NCBI GenBank assembly: GCA_964543195.1
Contig: CAZIXF010000020.1
Coordinates: 21,602 to 85,601 of the forward strand
Reading direction: 5' to 3'
From: JAGTVG01 sp964543195
GTDB lineage: Bacteria > Bacteroidota > Bacteroidia > Cytophagales > Cyclobacteriaceae
DNA: 64,000 nucleotides
A model generated the notes under the pieces. The model did no database searches and had not been told where the DNA came from. It saw only the letters and a program-made list of their open reading frames with translations. Shown here one piece after another: positions 26,823-35,228 of this stretch. The translations under genes and the position numbers were made by a program. Numbering within the stretch: the stretch's first letter is position 1; each line of letters starts with the position of its first letter.

Positions 26823-29282
26823 ATGAAAAGTTCAGTGATAACCGGTATTACGCCGGGTAAATTTATACAGTTCGAAGAAGATTATGATATCACCTTTTTA
26901 TCGACCGATTCAAGGAAGGCCGTATTTAATACAGCCACCTTATTTTTTGCCATAACGGGCAACATTCACGATGGGCATAATTATATCGAAGATCTTTATA
27001 AAAAGAGCATCCGGCAGTTCATTATTGAAAAACAGGATATTGATATCAATAAATTTCCGGGAGCCAATTTTTACCTGACCGATAATTCGATAAAAGCCCT
27101 ACAGGACATTTCTGCCTGGCATAGAAATAAATTTAAAATCCCTGTGATCGGAGTCACGGGTAGTAATGGAAAAACCATTGTAAAAGAATGGCTTTCCCAT
27201 TTACTTTCCTGGAAATACAACGTGGTAAAAACCCCCAAAAGTTTTAATTCCCAGATTGGTGTTCCACTTTCCTTGTGGCAGATCCATGATTATCACTCAA
27301 TGGGTGTGTTCGAGGCAGGAATTTCAAAAACCGGTGAAATGGAAAATCTGCAGAAAATTATTTTACCGGAAATTGGCATTTTTACCAATATCGGACCGGC
27401 ACATGATATGGGGTTTAGTACCCGTGAAGAAAAGGTAAGGGAAAAACTAAGGCTGTTTGTCCAAACAGAGGCCTTGATATACTGCTCCGATTATGATCTT
27501 ATTGAACAGGGTATAAAAAATGTTCTGCCCGGGATCAGGAAGATTTCCTGGGGTAGGGATCACGAGGCATTATACAGAACTACTGTTCAGAAAGAAGATG
27601 GTAATACAGCTATCCTGGAAGTTTTACACTCCGGTAAAAAATTCAAATTTACACTCACCCATAGTGATCAGGCTTCTATAGAAAATATTACCCACTGCAT
27701 CATCCTTCTGTTGCATCTCGGCTGGGATACCGGGCTCATTCAGGAGGGTATTAATACCCTTTCCCGCATTTTCATGCGCCTGGTATTAAACAAGGGACTG
27801 AACGACTGTTATATCATTGATGATTCATACAGCAATGACCTGGCCGGTCTCGAGATAGCCCTGAATTACCAGCAAAATCAGAAACAACGAAGCCGAAAAT
27901 CATTAATTCTTTCCGATATTCTTCAGTCCGGTCTTTCCGGCGAAACGTTATACAAAAAAACTGCCGAATTATTGAATCATCATGATCTGTTGAAAATAAT
28001 TGGAATTGGTCCTGAAATACCGGCCATCAAATCCCATTTAAAAAATATATCCTTTCTTCATTTCAATGATACAGAATCTTTTTTAACTCAATACGATTTT
28101 GATAATTTCCGGAATGAAATCATCCTCATCAAGGGTGCCCGAAAATTTCACCTTGAAAAAGTCGCAGCCAGGCTTCAGGAAAAAGTACATGGCACCTTTC
28201 TTGAGATCAACCTGGATGCGGTGAGTCATAATCTGAACGTCTACAGGAGTTATCTTGATCCGGGAACCCGGCTGATGGTTATGGTCAAGGCCCTGGCCTA
28301 TGGTACGGGTAGCATTGAAGTAGCCAATCTGCTTGAATTTCATCATGTGGATTATCTTGGTGTAGCCTACACCGATGAAGGGATGACCCTGAGAAAGAAC
28401 GGGATCAGCCTGCCCATCATGATCATGAATCCTTCCCTCGATTCGCTGGAAAATATTTCCGGATTCCGCCTGGAACCGGAAGTATACAGCCTGCGCCTTC
28501 TGAAAGCCATCGATGCCTTTACACGGTCCCGGAAAAAAACACTTAAAATTCATATCAAGATCGATACGGGTATGCACCGCCTCGGATTTCAGGATCATGA
28601 GCTGGATGAAATGACAGACATCCTGAAATCCAATAATCATCTGGTTCTGACCTCAGTGTTCAGTCATCTTGCCGGGGCCGACGAATTAACCCATGACTTT
28701 TTTACACACCATCAGGCCCATCTTTTCCGCCAGGCAGTGCAATACATAAAAGAAAAGCTTGGAATTAACTTTATAAGCCATCTGGCCAATTCAGCCGCGA
28801 TAATCCGTTTCCCGGAATACCATTTCGATATGGTGCGGTTAGGCATTGGAGTATATGGTACGGATGCCAGTGGCAAAATTTTTTCCGAATTGAAACCCAT
28901 TGGAACTCTGAAAACTACCATAAGCCAGATCATGAAAGTGAAAAAGGGAGAATCGATAGGTTATGGAAGAAAAGGTATTGTAAAACGCAACAGCATCATC
29001 GCCACTATTGCCATAGGATATGCCGATGGATATTCCAGGTCTTTCAGTAATGGTGCAGGAAAAGTTTTTGTCAATGGCAAACTGGCACCCACTGTCGGAA
29101 ATGTATGCATGGATATGACCATGATCGATATTACGGATATCCCTGCAGAAGAAGGAGATGAAGTGATCATTTTCGGTAAAGAGCTTCCACTTCATCACCT
29201 GGCCGAAGCGATCCATACCATTCCCTATGAAATATTAACCAGTGTGAGCGACCGGGTTAAAAGAATTTATGTGAGTGAATAG
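26823..29282 (+). CDS. murF-alr: Bifunctional UDP-MurNAc-tripeptide:D-Ala-D-Ala ligase / alanine racemase
   Basis: 819 residues, a fusion typical of Bacteroidota. Residues 1-455 are MurF: P-loop GVTGSNGKTIVKEWL, GVFEAGISKTGEM and FTNIGPAHDMGF; it adds D-Ala-D-Ala to the peptidoglycan precursor. Residues from about 458 are a fold III alanine racemase: FLEINLDAVSHNL, the PLP lysine K489 in MVKALAYG, IDTGMHRLGF, and the catalytic Tyr region SIGYGRKG; it makes D-Ala from L-Ala. The MurF half seems to have a shortened C-terminal domain, as in other fusions. The fusion links D-Ala supply with its use in the cytoplasm. Confidence 0.95.
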   Translation: MKSSVITGITPGKFIQFEEDYDITFLSTDSRKAVFNTATLFFAITGNIHDGHNYIEDLYKKSIRQFIIEKQDIDINKFPGANFYLTDNSIKALQDISAWHRNKFKIPVIGVTGSNGKTIVKEWLSHLLSWKYNVVKTPKSFNSQIGVPLSLWQIHDYHSMGVFEAGISKTGEMENLQKIILPEIGIFTNIGPAHDMGFSTREEKVREKLRLFVQTEALIYCSDYDLIEQGIKNVLPGIRKISWGRDHEALYRTTVQKEDGNTAILEVLHSGKKFKFTLTHSDQASIENITHCIILLLHLGWDTGLIQEGINTLSRIFMRLVLNKGLNDCYIIDDSYSNDLAGLEIALNYQQNQKQRSRKSLILSDILQSGLSGETLYKKTAELLNHHDLLKIIGIGPEIPAIKSHLKNISFLHFNDTESFLTQYDFDNFRNEIILIKGARKFHLEKVAARLQEKVHGTFLEINLDAVSHNLNVYRSYLDPGTRLMVMVKALAYGTGSIEVANLLEFHHVDYLGVAYTDEGMTLRKNGISLPIMIMNPSLDSLENISGFRLEPEVYSLRLLKAIDAFTRSRKKTLKIHIKIDTGMHRLGFQDHELDEMTDILKSNNHLVLTSVFSHLAGADELTHDFFTHHQAHLFRQAVQYIKEKLGINFISHLANSAAIIRFPEYHFDMVRLGIGVYGTDASGKIFSELKPIGTLKTTISQIMKVKKGESIGYGRKGIVKRNSIIATIAIGYADGYSRSFSNGAGKVFVNGKLAPTVGNVCMDMTMIDITDIPAEEGDEVIIFGKELPLHHLAEAIHTIPYEILTSVSDRVKRIYVSE

Positions 29283-29283
29283 G

Positions 29284-29499
29284 TTATGTGTTGATCAACT
29301 CGAAGTATTGGTCAAACACTTTCTTGGTGATCACCTTGGTAGGAGTATCGCTACCCCAAGTCGGAGAGATCTCATAAAGATCGTTATACATTCTACCAGC
29401 ATACCTGGTGCCAATTTCAAATGTCCCCGGAAAATTTCTGTTGTCTGGCTTTCGGTTGCAGACATAATTGATGCGATGTTTATCCATGATCGTCAACAT
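29284..29499 (-). CDS. Small protein of unknown function
   Basis: 71 residues, not recognised. The sequence (MDKHRINYVCNRKPDNR at the start, then GTRYAGRMYNDLYEISPTW, ending VFDQYFELINT) is balanced in composition, without signal or membrane segment, and looks like coding sequence more than the overlapping plus-strand frame does. Two ATGs are possible (29499 and 29487); the second starts MDKHRIN. It is convergent with murF-alr with only one base between their stops. Confidence 0.55.
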   Translation of the reverse strand: MLTIMDKHRINYVCNRKPDNRNFPGTFEIGTRYAGRMYNDLYEISPTWGSDTPTKVITKKVFDQYFELINT

Positions 29500-29672
29500 T
29501 TATTTTCCTTGGGATAATAAACGATGTTTCCTGATTTATGTTTGGTAGAATTTGGTTTATCAAAGTGATAATTTCTTGGGCTTGTGGCATTATATGCAAA
29601 CCCCGGTTTAGAATAATGCAATTTTTATATATTAATTTGGTCAGGGATGACCTCCGATTATATAAATTATAC

Positions 29673-29680
29673 TATTTTTG
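29673..29680 (+). promoter_or_regulatory. -7 promoter element (TATTTTTG) for the WG-repeat gene
   Basis: Exact TAnnTTTG match 50 bases before ATG 29731; no TTG at the usual distance upstream, so half-site evidence only. Confidence 0.35.
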
Positions 29681-29730
29681 AAATTCATCTTTATGGCTTA
29701 AAAAATATTGAAAGGAAAGAGGGTTAAATA

Positions 29731-31953
29731 ATGAGATTTTTTTTAAGTATCTGTCTGCTATTACTATTTTTTCATGATTCGAAAGCTAATGATTATAACA
29801 TAATAGAAGATAATAACCGTAAAGGACTGGTCGACAACAAGGGTAAAATCATAATTCCTGCTGAATACGATGATCTGGGTTGGAGTTCGGGTTCCTCTGA
29901 AGTAATTGATGATATAATCGGTTATAAAAAGGGCGACCTATGGGGTCTGATCAATTTAAAAAACATCCCGGTGACTTCCCCGGATTATATTGAGATCTAT
30001 CCTTTCAATCGGGAATACCTGATCGCTGCCAGGTGGGATAATTATAAATTAAATCGTCGATACGGGCTGATCAACAGTTCCGGTAAACCCATTATTCCAT
30101 TTGAATATGCCATGCTTAAAAAATCAGGCGATCAATTGATCGCAGGAAGAAAATTAAATAATCAGTTGTTTTTCGGCGTTCTTAATCTCAAGGGTAAACC
30201 GGTTATCCCGCTGGATTATAAAGAGGTAAAAAAAATAAACCCAAACATATATAAACTGACCGGTTTCGATGGAAAAGGTTATCTTACCAACAATGAAGGC
30301 AGCCCCCTGATCAATTTTTGGATTGATGAAATAAAAGCATTAAAGAATAAACATTTTATCGTTGAGGTTAAGGGAAAACAAGGATTACTTTCCGCCACTG
30401 GAAAATTACTGTCGATACCTCTTTATAGAAAGATCAATATAAATGACGATGGTCGCATATCTGCATTACCTTCTGCAGAATGGAAAATTCTCTCGTTTGA
30501 AAACGAACCCATTCAAACCCTTACCTATGATTCCATCAATCCTATCGATAGTAATCTATACTATGGAAAAAGAAAAGATTATTCTTTTATCATCGATCGA
30601 GAAGGAAAGGAATTATTTACCATTAAGGATTCAAAAATTTTCATTCTGAATGATTCCTTTGCAGCCATTAAGCCTGATACCCGGTATGGGATGGTCAATT
30701 ACCGGGGCGATACGGTATACAAACCGGAATTTGATTCAATACGAGTTGCAGGTAAACGGTGTTTCCTTTATGTAGAAAATGGACGGGAAAAAGGCTGGCA
30801 AATGGGTGATTTGTCCGGGAAATTATTCCCTGATACCTTCTTCGATCAGATCCTTGAAATGAAAAACTCCTACATGGCTGTTCGTAAAGGGCAATTCTGG
30901 GGGATAATGAATAACCTGGGTAATATATTAATTCAGCCAAAATACGATACCGTCTATCAATTCAAATATGACCGGTTTCTGGTTGGATTTCATAAGGAGC
31001 CTGGTGTAGTGGATACGATGGAAAACTGGCAGTCGTTACCCAGAAAAGGCGATCTCTACCTGCTTGATGATAACCGATACCTGGTAAGTTCCTATAATGG
31101 AAGTTATATCCTTAATTATTTTGGTGACAGGTTATTCTATTCGGAAAATTATCTCCGGCCTATGGCAAAAAGCTTTATAGAAGAAGATTATAAGCACAGA
31201 AAAGGTATCGTGAATTCAGATTATAAATCCATACTTCCCGTCCGTTATGATCAAATAAAAGAAATTGAAAGCGACTCTGTTTATCTGTTTAAAAATGAGT
31301 ATGGCTGGGGGTCAGTAAATAGAAATGGTGCGATATTGTTTCAGAATGATCAGCGTTTTGAAGACGTCAGGGATGTAAGCGAAGAATATATAGGTGTAAA
31401 AATAAACGGCAAATATGGTTTTGTGGATTATCTGGGTCGTTTGCGTATTGCTTACCGGTATGAGGACATCGGTTTTTTTCATAATAATATTGCAAATATT
31501 AAGATCCTGGGAAAATGGGGCTGTATAAATAAAAAGGAAGAACTAATCGTACAACCTTATTATCAGGAAATTGGATTATTCAACAATGGACTCTCCATCG
31601 CCAGGAAGGATAATAAATATGGTATTATTAATTCATCGGGAAAGGTTAAGTTACCATTTGAATATGATTCCATCAATAGTTTGAAGCAGGGTGGATTCAT
31701 ATGTTATCTTGAGGGTAAAGCTGGATTAGCTGATAAAAACGGTATCCAGCAGTTTTATCCCAAATTTGATGAAATCAGGGATCTGGACAATGGGTATATT
31801 CTTGTGAAAAGAAAAGGGAAATATGGCTTATTTACCGATAGTGGTGTCATAAATATTCCGATTATATATGACAAATTAATTTATGATCACTATAACAAAG
31901 TCATGCTTGCCTATAGAAAACCGAAATGGAAAAGATTGTTTTTCGATCTGTAA
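29731..31953 (+). CDS. Exported WG-repeat protein
   Basis: 740 residues. Signal peptide (RFFLSICLLLLFFHDSKA), then about 18 copies of a 35-40 residue repeat with the pattern [YW]G-[LI]-[IV]-N-x-x-G-K-x-[IV]-x-P-x-x-Y-D-x-[IV] (for example YGLINSSGKPIIPFEY, WGIMNNLGNILIQPKY, YGIINSSGKVKLPFEY). These are WG beta repeats (PF14903), common in Bacteroidota and of unknown role, probably forming an extended beta fold outside the inner membrane. GGAAAGAGGG just before the ATG may serve as ribosome site. A+T content is higher than in the first 20 kb. Confidence 0.88.
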   Translation: MRFFLSICLLLLFFHDSKANDYNIIEDNNRKGLVDNKGKIIIPAEYDDLGWSSGSSEVIDDIIGYKKGDLWGLINLKNIPVTSPDYIEIYPFNREYLIAARWDNYKLNRRYGLINSSGKPIIPFEYAMLKKSGDQLIAGRKLNNQLFFGVLNLKGKPVIPLDYKEVKKINPNIYKLTGFDGKGYLTNNEGSPLINFWIDEIKALKNKHFIVEVKGKQGLLSATGKLLSIPLYRKININDDGRISALPSAEWKILSFENEPIQTLTYDSINPIDSNLYYGKRKDYSFIIDREGKELFTIKDSKIFILNDSFAAIKPDTRYGMVNYRGDTVYKPEFDSIRVAGKRCFLYVENGREKGWQMGDLSGKLFPDTFFDQILEMKNSYMAVRKGQFWGIMNNLGNILIQPKYDTVYQFKYDRFLVGFHKEPGVVDTMENWQSLPRKGDLYLLDDNRYLVSSYNGSYILNYFGDRLFYSENYLRPMAKSFIEEDYKHRKGIVNSDYKSILPVRYDQIKEIESDSVYLFKNEYGWGSVNRNGAILFQNDQRFEDVRDVSEEYIGVKINGKYGFVDYLGRLRIAYRYEDIGFFHNNIANIKILGKWGCINKKEELIVQPYYQEIGLFNNGLSIARKDNKYGIINSSGKVKLPFEYDSINSLKQGGFICYLEGKAGLADKNGIQQFYPKFDEIRDLDNGYILVKRKGKYGLFTDSGVINIPIIYDKLIYDHYNKVMLAYRKPKWKRLFFDL

Positions 31954-32002
31954 CAGGATTGGGCGACAGGTCTGGCAAAAAATTTGTAGCCTGTATTAAA
32001 CG

Positions 32003-32467
32003 ATGAAAAAGACTGCATTTTATATTTTAACCGGTTTACTTCTGATCACCGCCTCTTGTAAAAGGCCGGAAGCTCCTGTTTTTGAAAAGGTCAGAGAGAT
32101 CAAAGTCATTGAAGAAAGCAACGATTTGTTGCTGTTGACCGCCTATGCTGATTTCTACAATCCCAATAATTACCGGATCATCCTGAAGCGGGCTGATATT
32201 GATGTATTTCTGAACGAAAAGATGATCACCACTCTCGAAAAGGAATACAATCTCGAAATTGATAAAAAATCGAGCTTTTCCATTCCCCTTCAGGTGGCCC
32301 TGTCAAGGGAGGAGATCAGCAATAATATACTGAGCCATGCACTGAATATCCTTTTAGGCAGAAAACTCACCGTAAATTATACCGGGCATATAAGGGTAAA
32401 AGCCTGGGGCATGGGAATAAAGGTTCCGGTAGACGGTGAAACAAGCCTGGATATCAGGGAGTTTTGA
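32003..32467 (+). CDS. LEA14-like (WHy domain) lipoprotein
   Basis: 154 residues. Lipobox LLLITASCK predicts a lipid-anchored protein. The body matches LEA type 2 / WHy proteins: LLLLTAYADFYNPNNYRIILKRADIDVFLN is the typical N-P-N containing beta sheet, with further strands to the end. Such proteins are linked to desiccation or hydrophobic-ligand binding, without firm function in bacteria. It lies 50 bases after the WG-repeat gene and its 3' end overlaps that of the convergent ypdA by 14 bases. Confidence 0.8.
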   Translation: MKKTAFYILTGLLLITASCKRPEAPVFEKVREIKVIEESNDLLLLTAYADFYNPNNYRIILKRADIDVFLNEKMITTLEKEYNLEIDKKSSFSIPLQVALSREEISNNILSHALNILLGRKLTVNYTGHIRVKAWGMGIKVPVDGETSLDIREF

Positions 32468-33443
32468 CCTTTTTCTTTAATATATCCTTTACGATATCTA
32501 TTCCATGTAACCGGCCATTTTCAATAAAAACTTTCTCCGTATGAATACCCGCCGTCACTGTTCCCGCCACGTATAGCCCGGGCACATTGGTCTCAAAGGT
32601 TTCCGTATCATGATAAGGCTCGAGGGTTTCTTCTTTTACGGTGATCCCTGAATTTTTCATTAATTCAACATCCGGAAGGTACCCTGTAAGGATAAATATG
32701 AATTTTGCGGGGATCTCAATCTCTTTTTTATTTATTTCGTCAAATACGATCAGTTTATCCCCGGTAATCCTTCTGGTAGAATGATTATAGTAGGCTTTGA
32801 TACTCCCTTCCTTTATGCGGTTCAGCAAATCCGGTAATAACCAGTATTTGGCGGTTTTTTTCATCTCCTTGTTACGCACGACCATAGATACCCTCACCCC
32901 GTGCCGGTACAGATTTAAAGCCGCTTCAACCGCCGAATTCCCCCCGCCAATTATGGCCACTTCCTGGTGTGCATACGTGTACGGTTCATCATAATAATGT
33001 TTCACATGAGGAAGGTCTTCGCCCGGTACATTCAACCGGCGGGGAAAATCAAAATAACCCGTTGCAAGTATGACATAATCTGCATGGTATTGTTCCCCCG
33101 TATCCGTTCTCAGTTCAAAACGGCCTTCCTTTTTCCCGAGGGTTTCAACTTTGGTAAAAAGTTTCACCGGCAGGTCGTAATATTCCACCACTTTTCTGTA
33201 ATAGTTAAGTGCCTCTTCCCGTGTAGCCTTTGGGCTGTTGATCGTAAAAGGCACTTCCCCGATCGCAATATTATCGGCCGTGGAAAAAAAGGTCATTTGA
33301 TAGGGATATCTTCGGATGGATTCAGCAATGGCCCCTTTTTCGATAACCAATGCTTTCAGCCCTTTTTTCATGGCTTCTATTCCGCATGCCAAGCCGTTGG
33401 GGCCACCGCCGATGATAATAATTTCATATACATTATGATCCAT
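32454..33443 (-). CDS. ypdA: YpdA/Bdr-like flavin disulfide reductase
   Basis: 329 residues. FAD motif IIIIGGGPNGLACGIEA at the N-terminus, NAD(P)H motif VAIIGGGNSAVEAALNL in the middle, ATG in ILATGYFDFP, and a C-terminal FAD clamp (NVPGLYVAGTV). There is no CxxC redox pair. This layout matches YpdA, the NADPH-dependent bacillithiol disulfide reductase; in Bacteroidota, which make bacillithiol in many lineages, the same role is likely. bshA/B/C are not in the window. It overlaps the LEA14-like gene tail to tail. Confidence 0.88.
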   Translation of the reverse strand: MDHNVYEIIIIGGGPNGLACGIEAMKKGLKALVIEKGAIAESIRRYPYQMTFFSTADNIAIGEVPFTINSPKATREEALNYYRKVVEYYDLPVKLFTKVETLGKKEGRFELRTDTGEQYHADYVILATGYFDFPRRLNVPGEDLPHVKHYYDEPYTYAHQEVAIIGGGNSAVEAALNLYRHGVRVSMVVRNKEMKKTAKYWLLPDLLNRIKEGSIKAYYNHSTRRITGDKLIVFDEINKKEIEIPAKFIFILTGYLPDVELMKNSGITVKEETLEPYHDTETFETNVPGLYVAGTVTAGIHTEKVFIENGRLHGIDIVKDILKKKVKTP

Positions 33444-33628
33444 TTTTAAATTAAATTTCGGATTATTAGTAATTAATTATAACTTTAAATCAATATAAGC
33501 ATACCCTTACCCATTGGATTTAAACGTCTGTCATAACAACAGGAATCGGTTTCCAGGTTTGGCGTATTTGTCGGCTAACAAAAATATATTGATTAAACCT
33601 TTTTAAACAGTTCTACCAAGTAAAATCT

Positions 33629-34045
33629 ATGGATCATTTATATGATGAAAAGATCAGCCACCTGAATGACCTGATCAAATTGTCAAGGATCGATGGTAAC
33701 GAATCACTGAATGAAGTGAATTTTATAAATTCCGTGGCAGACCGCCTGGGTGTGAGCAGGGATGATCTTCAGCAAATTCGAAAGCACAATGAGGAGGTTA
33801 CATTTACACCTCCGAAAGACATGTACCAGATCATGATGCAATATCATAGATTGATGGTACTTATGGGTATCGACAGGATCATTACCCGGGAAGAGAAGGA
33901 TTTCTGCCTGGAACTGGGCCTGAAGATGAACCTGAAAAAGAAAGCTATTCTTGAAATTATTGAAAAGGCCATAGATGCTCCCCGTCATGTCATATCCGTA
34001 GATGATATTGAAAATATTTTCTACCGCCACTACAGGGATGCTTAG
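33629..34045 (+). CDS. TerB-like helical protein
   Basis: 138 residues, all-helical. DLIKLSRIDGNESLNEVNFI followed by VADRLGVSRDDL is the acidic paired-helix pattern of TerB/DjlA-N domains, which in TerB bind metal ions. The second half (MMQYHRLMVLMGIDRIITREEKDF) repeats the pattern D-x-x-I-x-x-x-E. Cytoplasmic. Function unknown. It overlaps the tail of the convergent DUF4174 gene by four bases. Confidence 0.65.
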   Translation: MDHLYDEKISHLNDLIKLSRIDGNESLNEVNFINSVADRLGVSRDDLQQIRKHNEEVTFTPPKDMYQIMMQYHRLMVLMGIDRIITREEKDFCLELGLKMNLKKKAILEIIEKAIDAPRHVISVDDIENIFYRHYRDA

Positions 34046-34455
34046 TCTACCGGATCGCTGCCGGTGTCAAATTCGGTGAAAATTGCCTTACCGGTAACCG
34101 GTTCAGAAAATCTCCTGATTTCATCATTATCCATGTTTATCAATACAATGCGAAACGAACCGGGATCAATCTGATAATAATTCCTTAACGTGTCGGCCTC
34201 CTTTTCTGAAAGCGGGCTTCCGTCCGGCATAATTCCTCCACTTCTGAAGATCTCAAATATTAGAATATCCCGCTTGTCAAGACCCAGGGGATCCCTGGAT
34301 AAATTCAACAAGGCTTTTTCGAAATGTGAAGAACGGTTATCCGGTGCAAATAACAGGATCAACCGGTTATTATTCCTGTAGGAGGCGATAATACCGGGAG
34401 TTTCGTCCCGGCTGACAGGCAGAACGAACAGAAAACCTATAAACAACCAATGCAT
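34042..34455 (-). CDS. DUF4174 domain protein, exported
   Basis: 137 residues. A short hydrophobic leader (HWLFIGFLFVLPVS) precedes a thioredoxin-like DUF4174 domain: NNRLILLFAPDNRSSHFEKAL, RDILIFEIF, and SFRIVLINMDNDEIRRF. There is no CxxC motif, so a redox role is unlikely. It starts four bases downstream of the cytochrome oxidase subunit III gene and is probably co-transcribed with it. Confidence 0.75.
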   Translation of the reverse strand: MHWLFIGFLFVLPVSRDETPGIIASYRNNNRLILLFAPDNRSSHFEKALLNLSRDPLGLDKRDILIFEIFRSGGIMPDGSPLSEKEADTLRNYYQIDPGSFRIVLINMDNDEIRRFSEPVTGKAIFTEFDTGSDPVD

Positions 34456-34459
34456 GTTT

Positions 34460-35098
34460 TTATAGAATGAATACGAGCCATACGAACAGGAATATCCAGG
34501 AAATATTTATAAAATTCCAGAAGGATATGAATATTTCCAGTTTTATCCTTTCATAAGGTGAAGTAAAATAAATCAAATTGCTCACCGGATCTATAAAAAT
34601 GTCCTTGGTTCTGTATAAAAAATAAGCTATGGTCACCAATCCAATCAGCACATGAAGCATATGATACCCTGTAATCAGGAACAGATAGGTGCCTATTACA
34701 TTTTCTGAAAATGTCAGGCCCTGAAATATATATTCAAGCCACCCAACAAATTGGAATATCAGGAATACGGAACCTACAATAAAAACCCCGAAAAGTTTTT
34801 TCCGGATCCCTTCAATATCATCCTTGTTGTAGGATTGGATCACATTCCTGTTAAGATAACCCGAAGCCATGATCACCAATGTACCTATGATGAAAAATTT
34901 TGGCAACACAATTCCCTGCATAGCGGGTTGCTGTGAAACAAATTCCACCGTAAATGATACCAGCAAAAAAACAAGTGTAAGAAAGCTACCGAATAAAAAC
35001 AGATAGGTCAGCATCTTATGTGGATGCATTTTTTCAATTTCCCTGAATCTGTTGAATATTCGGTTCGATGTATAAACTCTATCTTCCCGTCTTGCCAT
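34460..35098 (-). CDS. Cytochrome c oxidase subunit III-like protein
   Basis: 212 residues with five hydrophobic helices after a polar 28-residue head. The third helix region GVFIVGSVFLIFQFVGWLEY, YLFLITGYHMLHVLIGL (the H-x-x-H of subunit III) and the last helix SFWNFINISWIFLFVWL are the signature of haem-copper oxidase subunit III. It sits in the inner membrane. No subunit I or II gene is near, so it either serves a complex encoded elsewhere or is a stray paralogue. Confidence 0.82.
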   Translation of the reverse strand: MARREDRVYTSNRIFNRFREIEKMHPHKMLTYLFLFGSFLTLVFLLVSFTVEFVSQQPAMQGIVLPKFFIIGTLVIMASGYLNRNVIQSYNKDDIEGIRKKLFGVFIVGSVFLIFQFVGWLEYIFQGLTFSENVIGTYLFLITGYHMLHVLIGLVTIAYFLYRTKDIFIDPVSNLIYFTSPYERIKLEIFISFWNFINISWIFLFVWLVFIL

Positions 35099-35200
35099 TA
35101 ATAATTTCCTCCTTATTCTATATTTAACCCGGTTTAATTCATTATGGTTATATAATACGCAATAAAAATTATATAATTCATTATTTCGTCAATTTGATGA

Positions 35201-35208
35201 TACTTTTG
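35201..35208 (+). promoter_or_regulatory. -7 promoter element (TACTTTTG) for mfd
   Basis: Exact TAnnTTTG match 20 bases before the mfd start; no clear -33. RNA start would be near 35214, leaving a very short leader. Confidence 0.45.
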
Positions 35209-35228
35209 CAGGATAATTTACACTTTGA

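Noticed and set aside
29275..29517. 80-codon plus-strand frame after murF-alr
   Set aside because: It overlaps the murF-alr stop and runs antisense to a more protein-like minus-strand frame; composition is poor.
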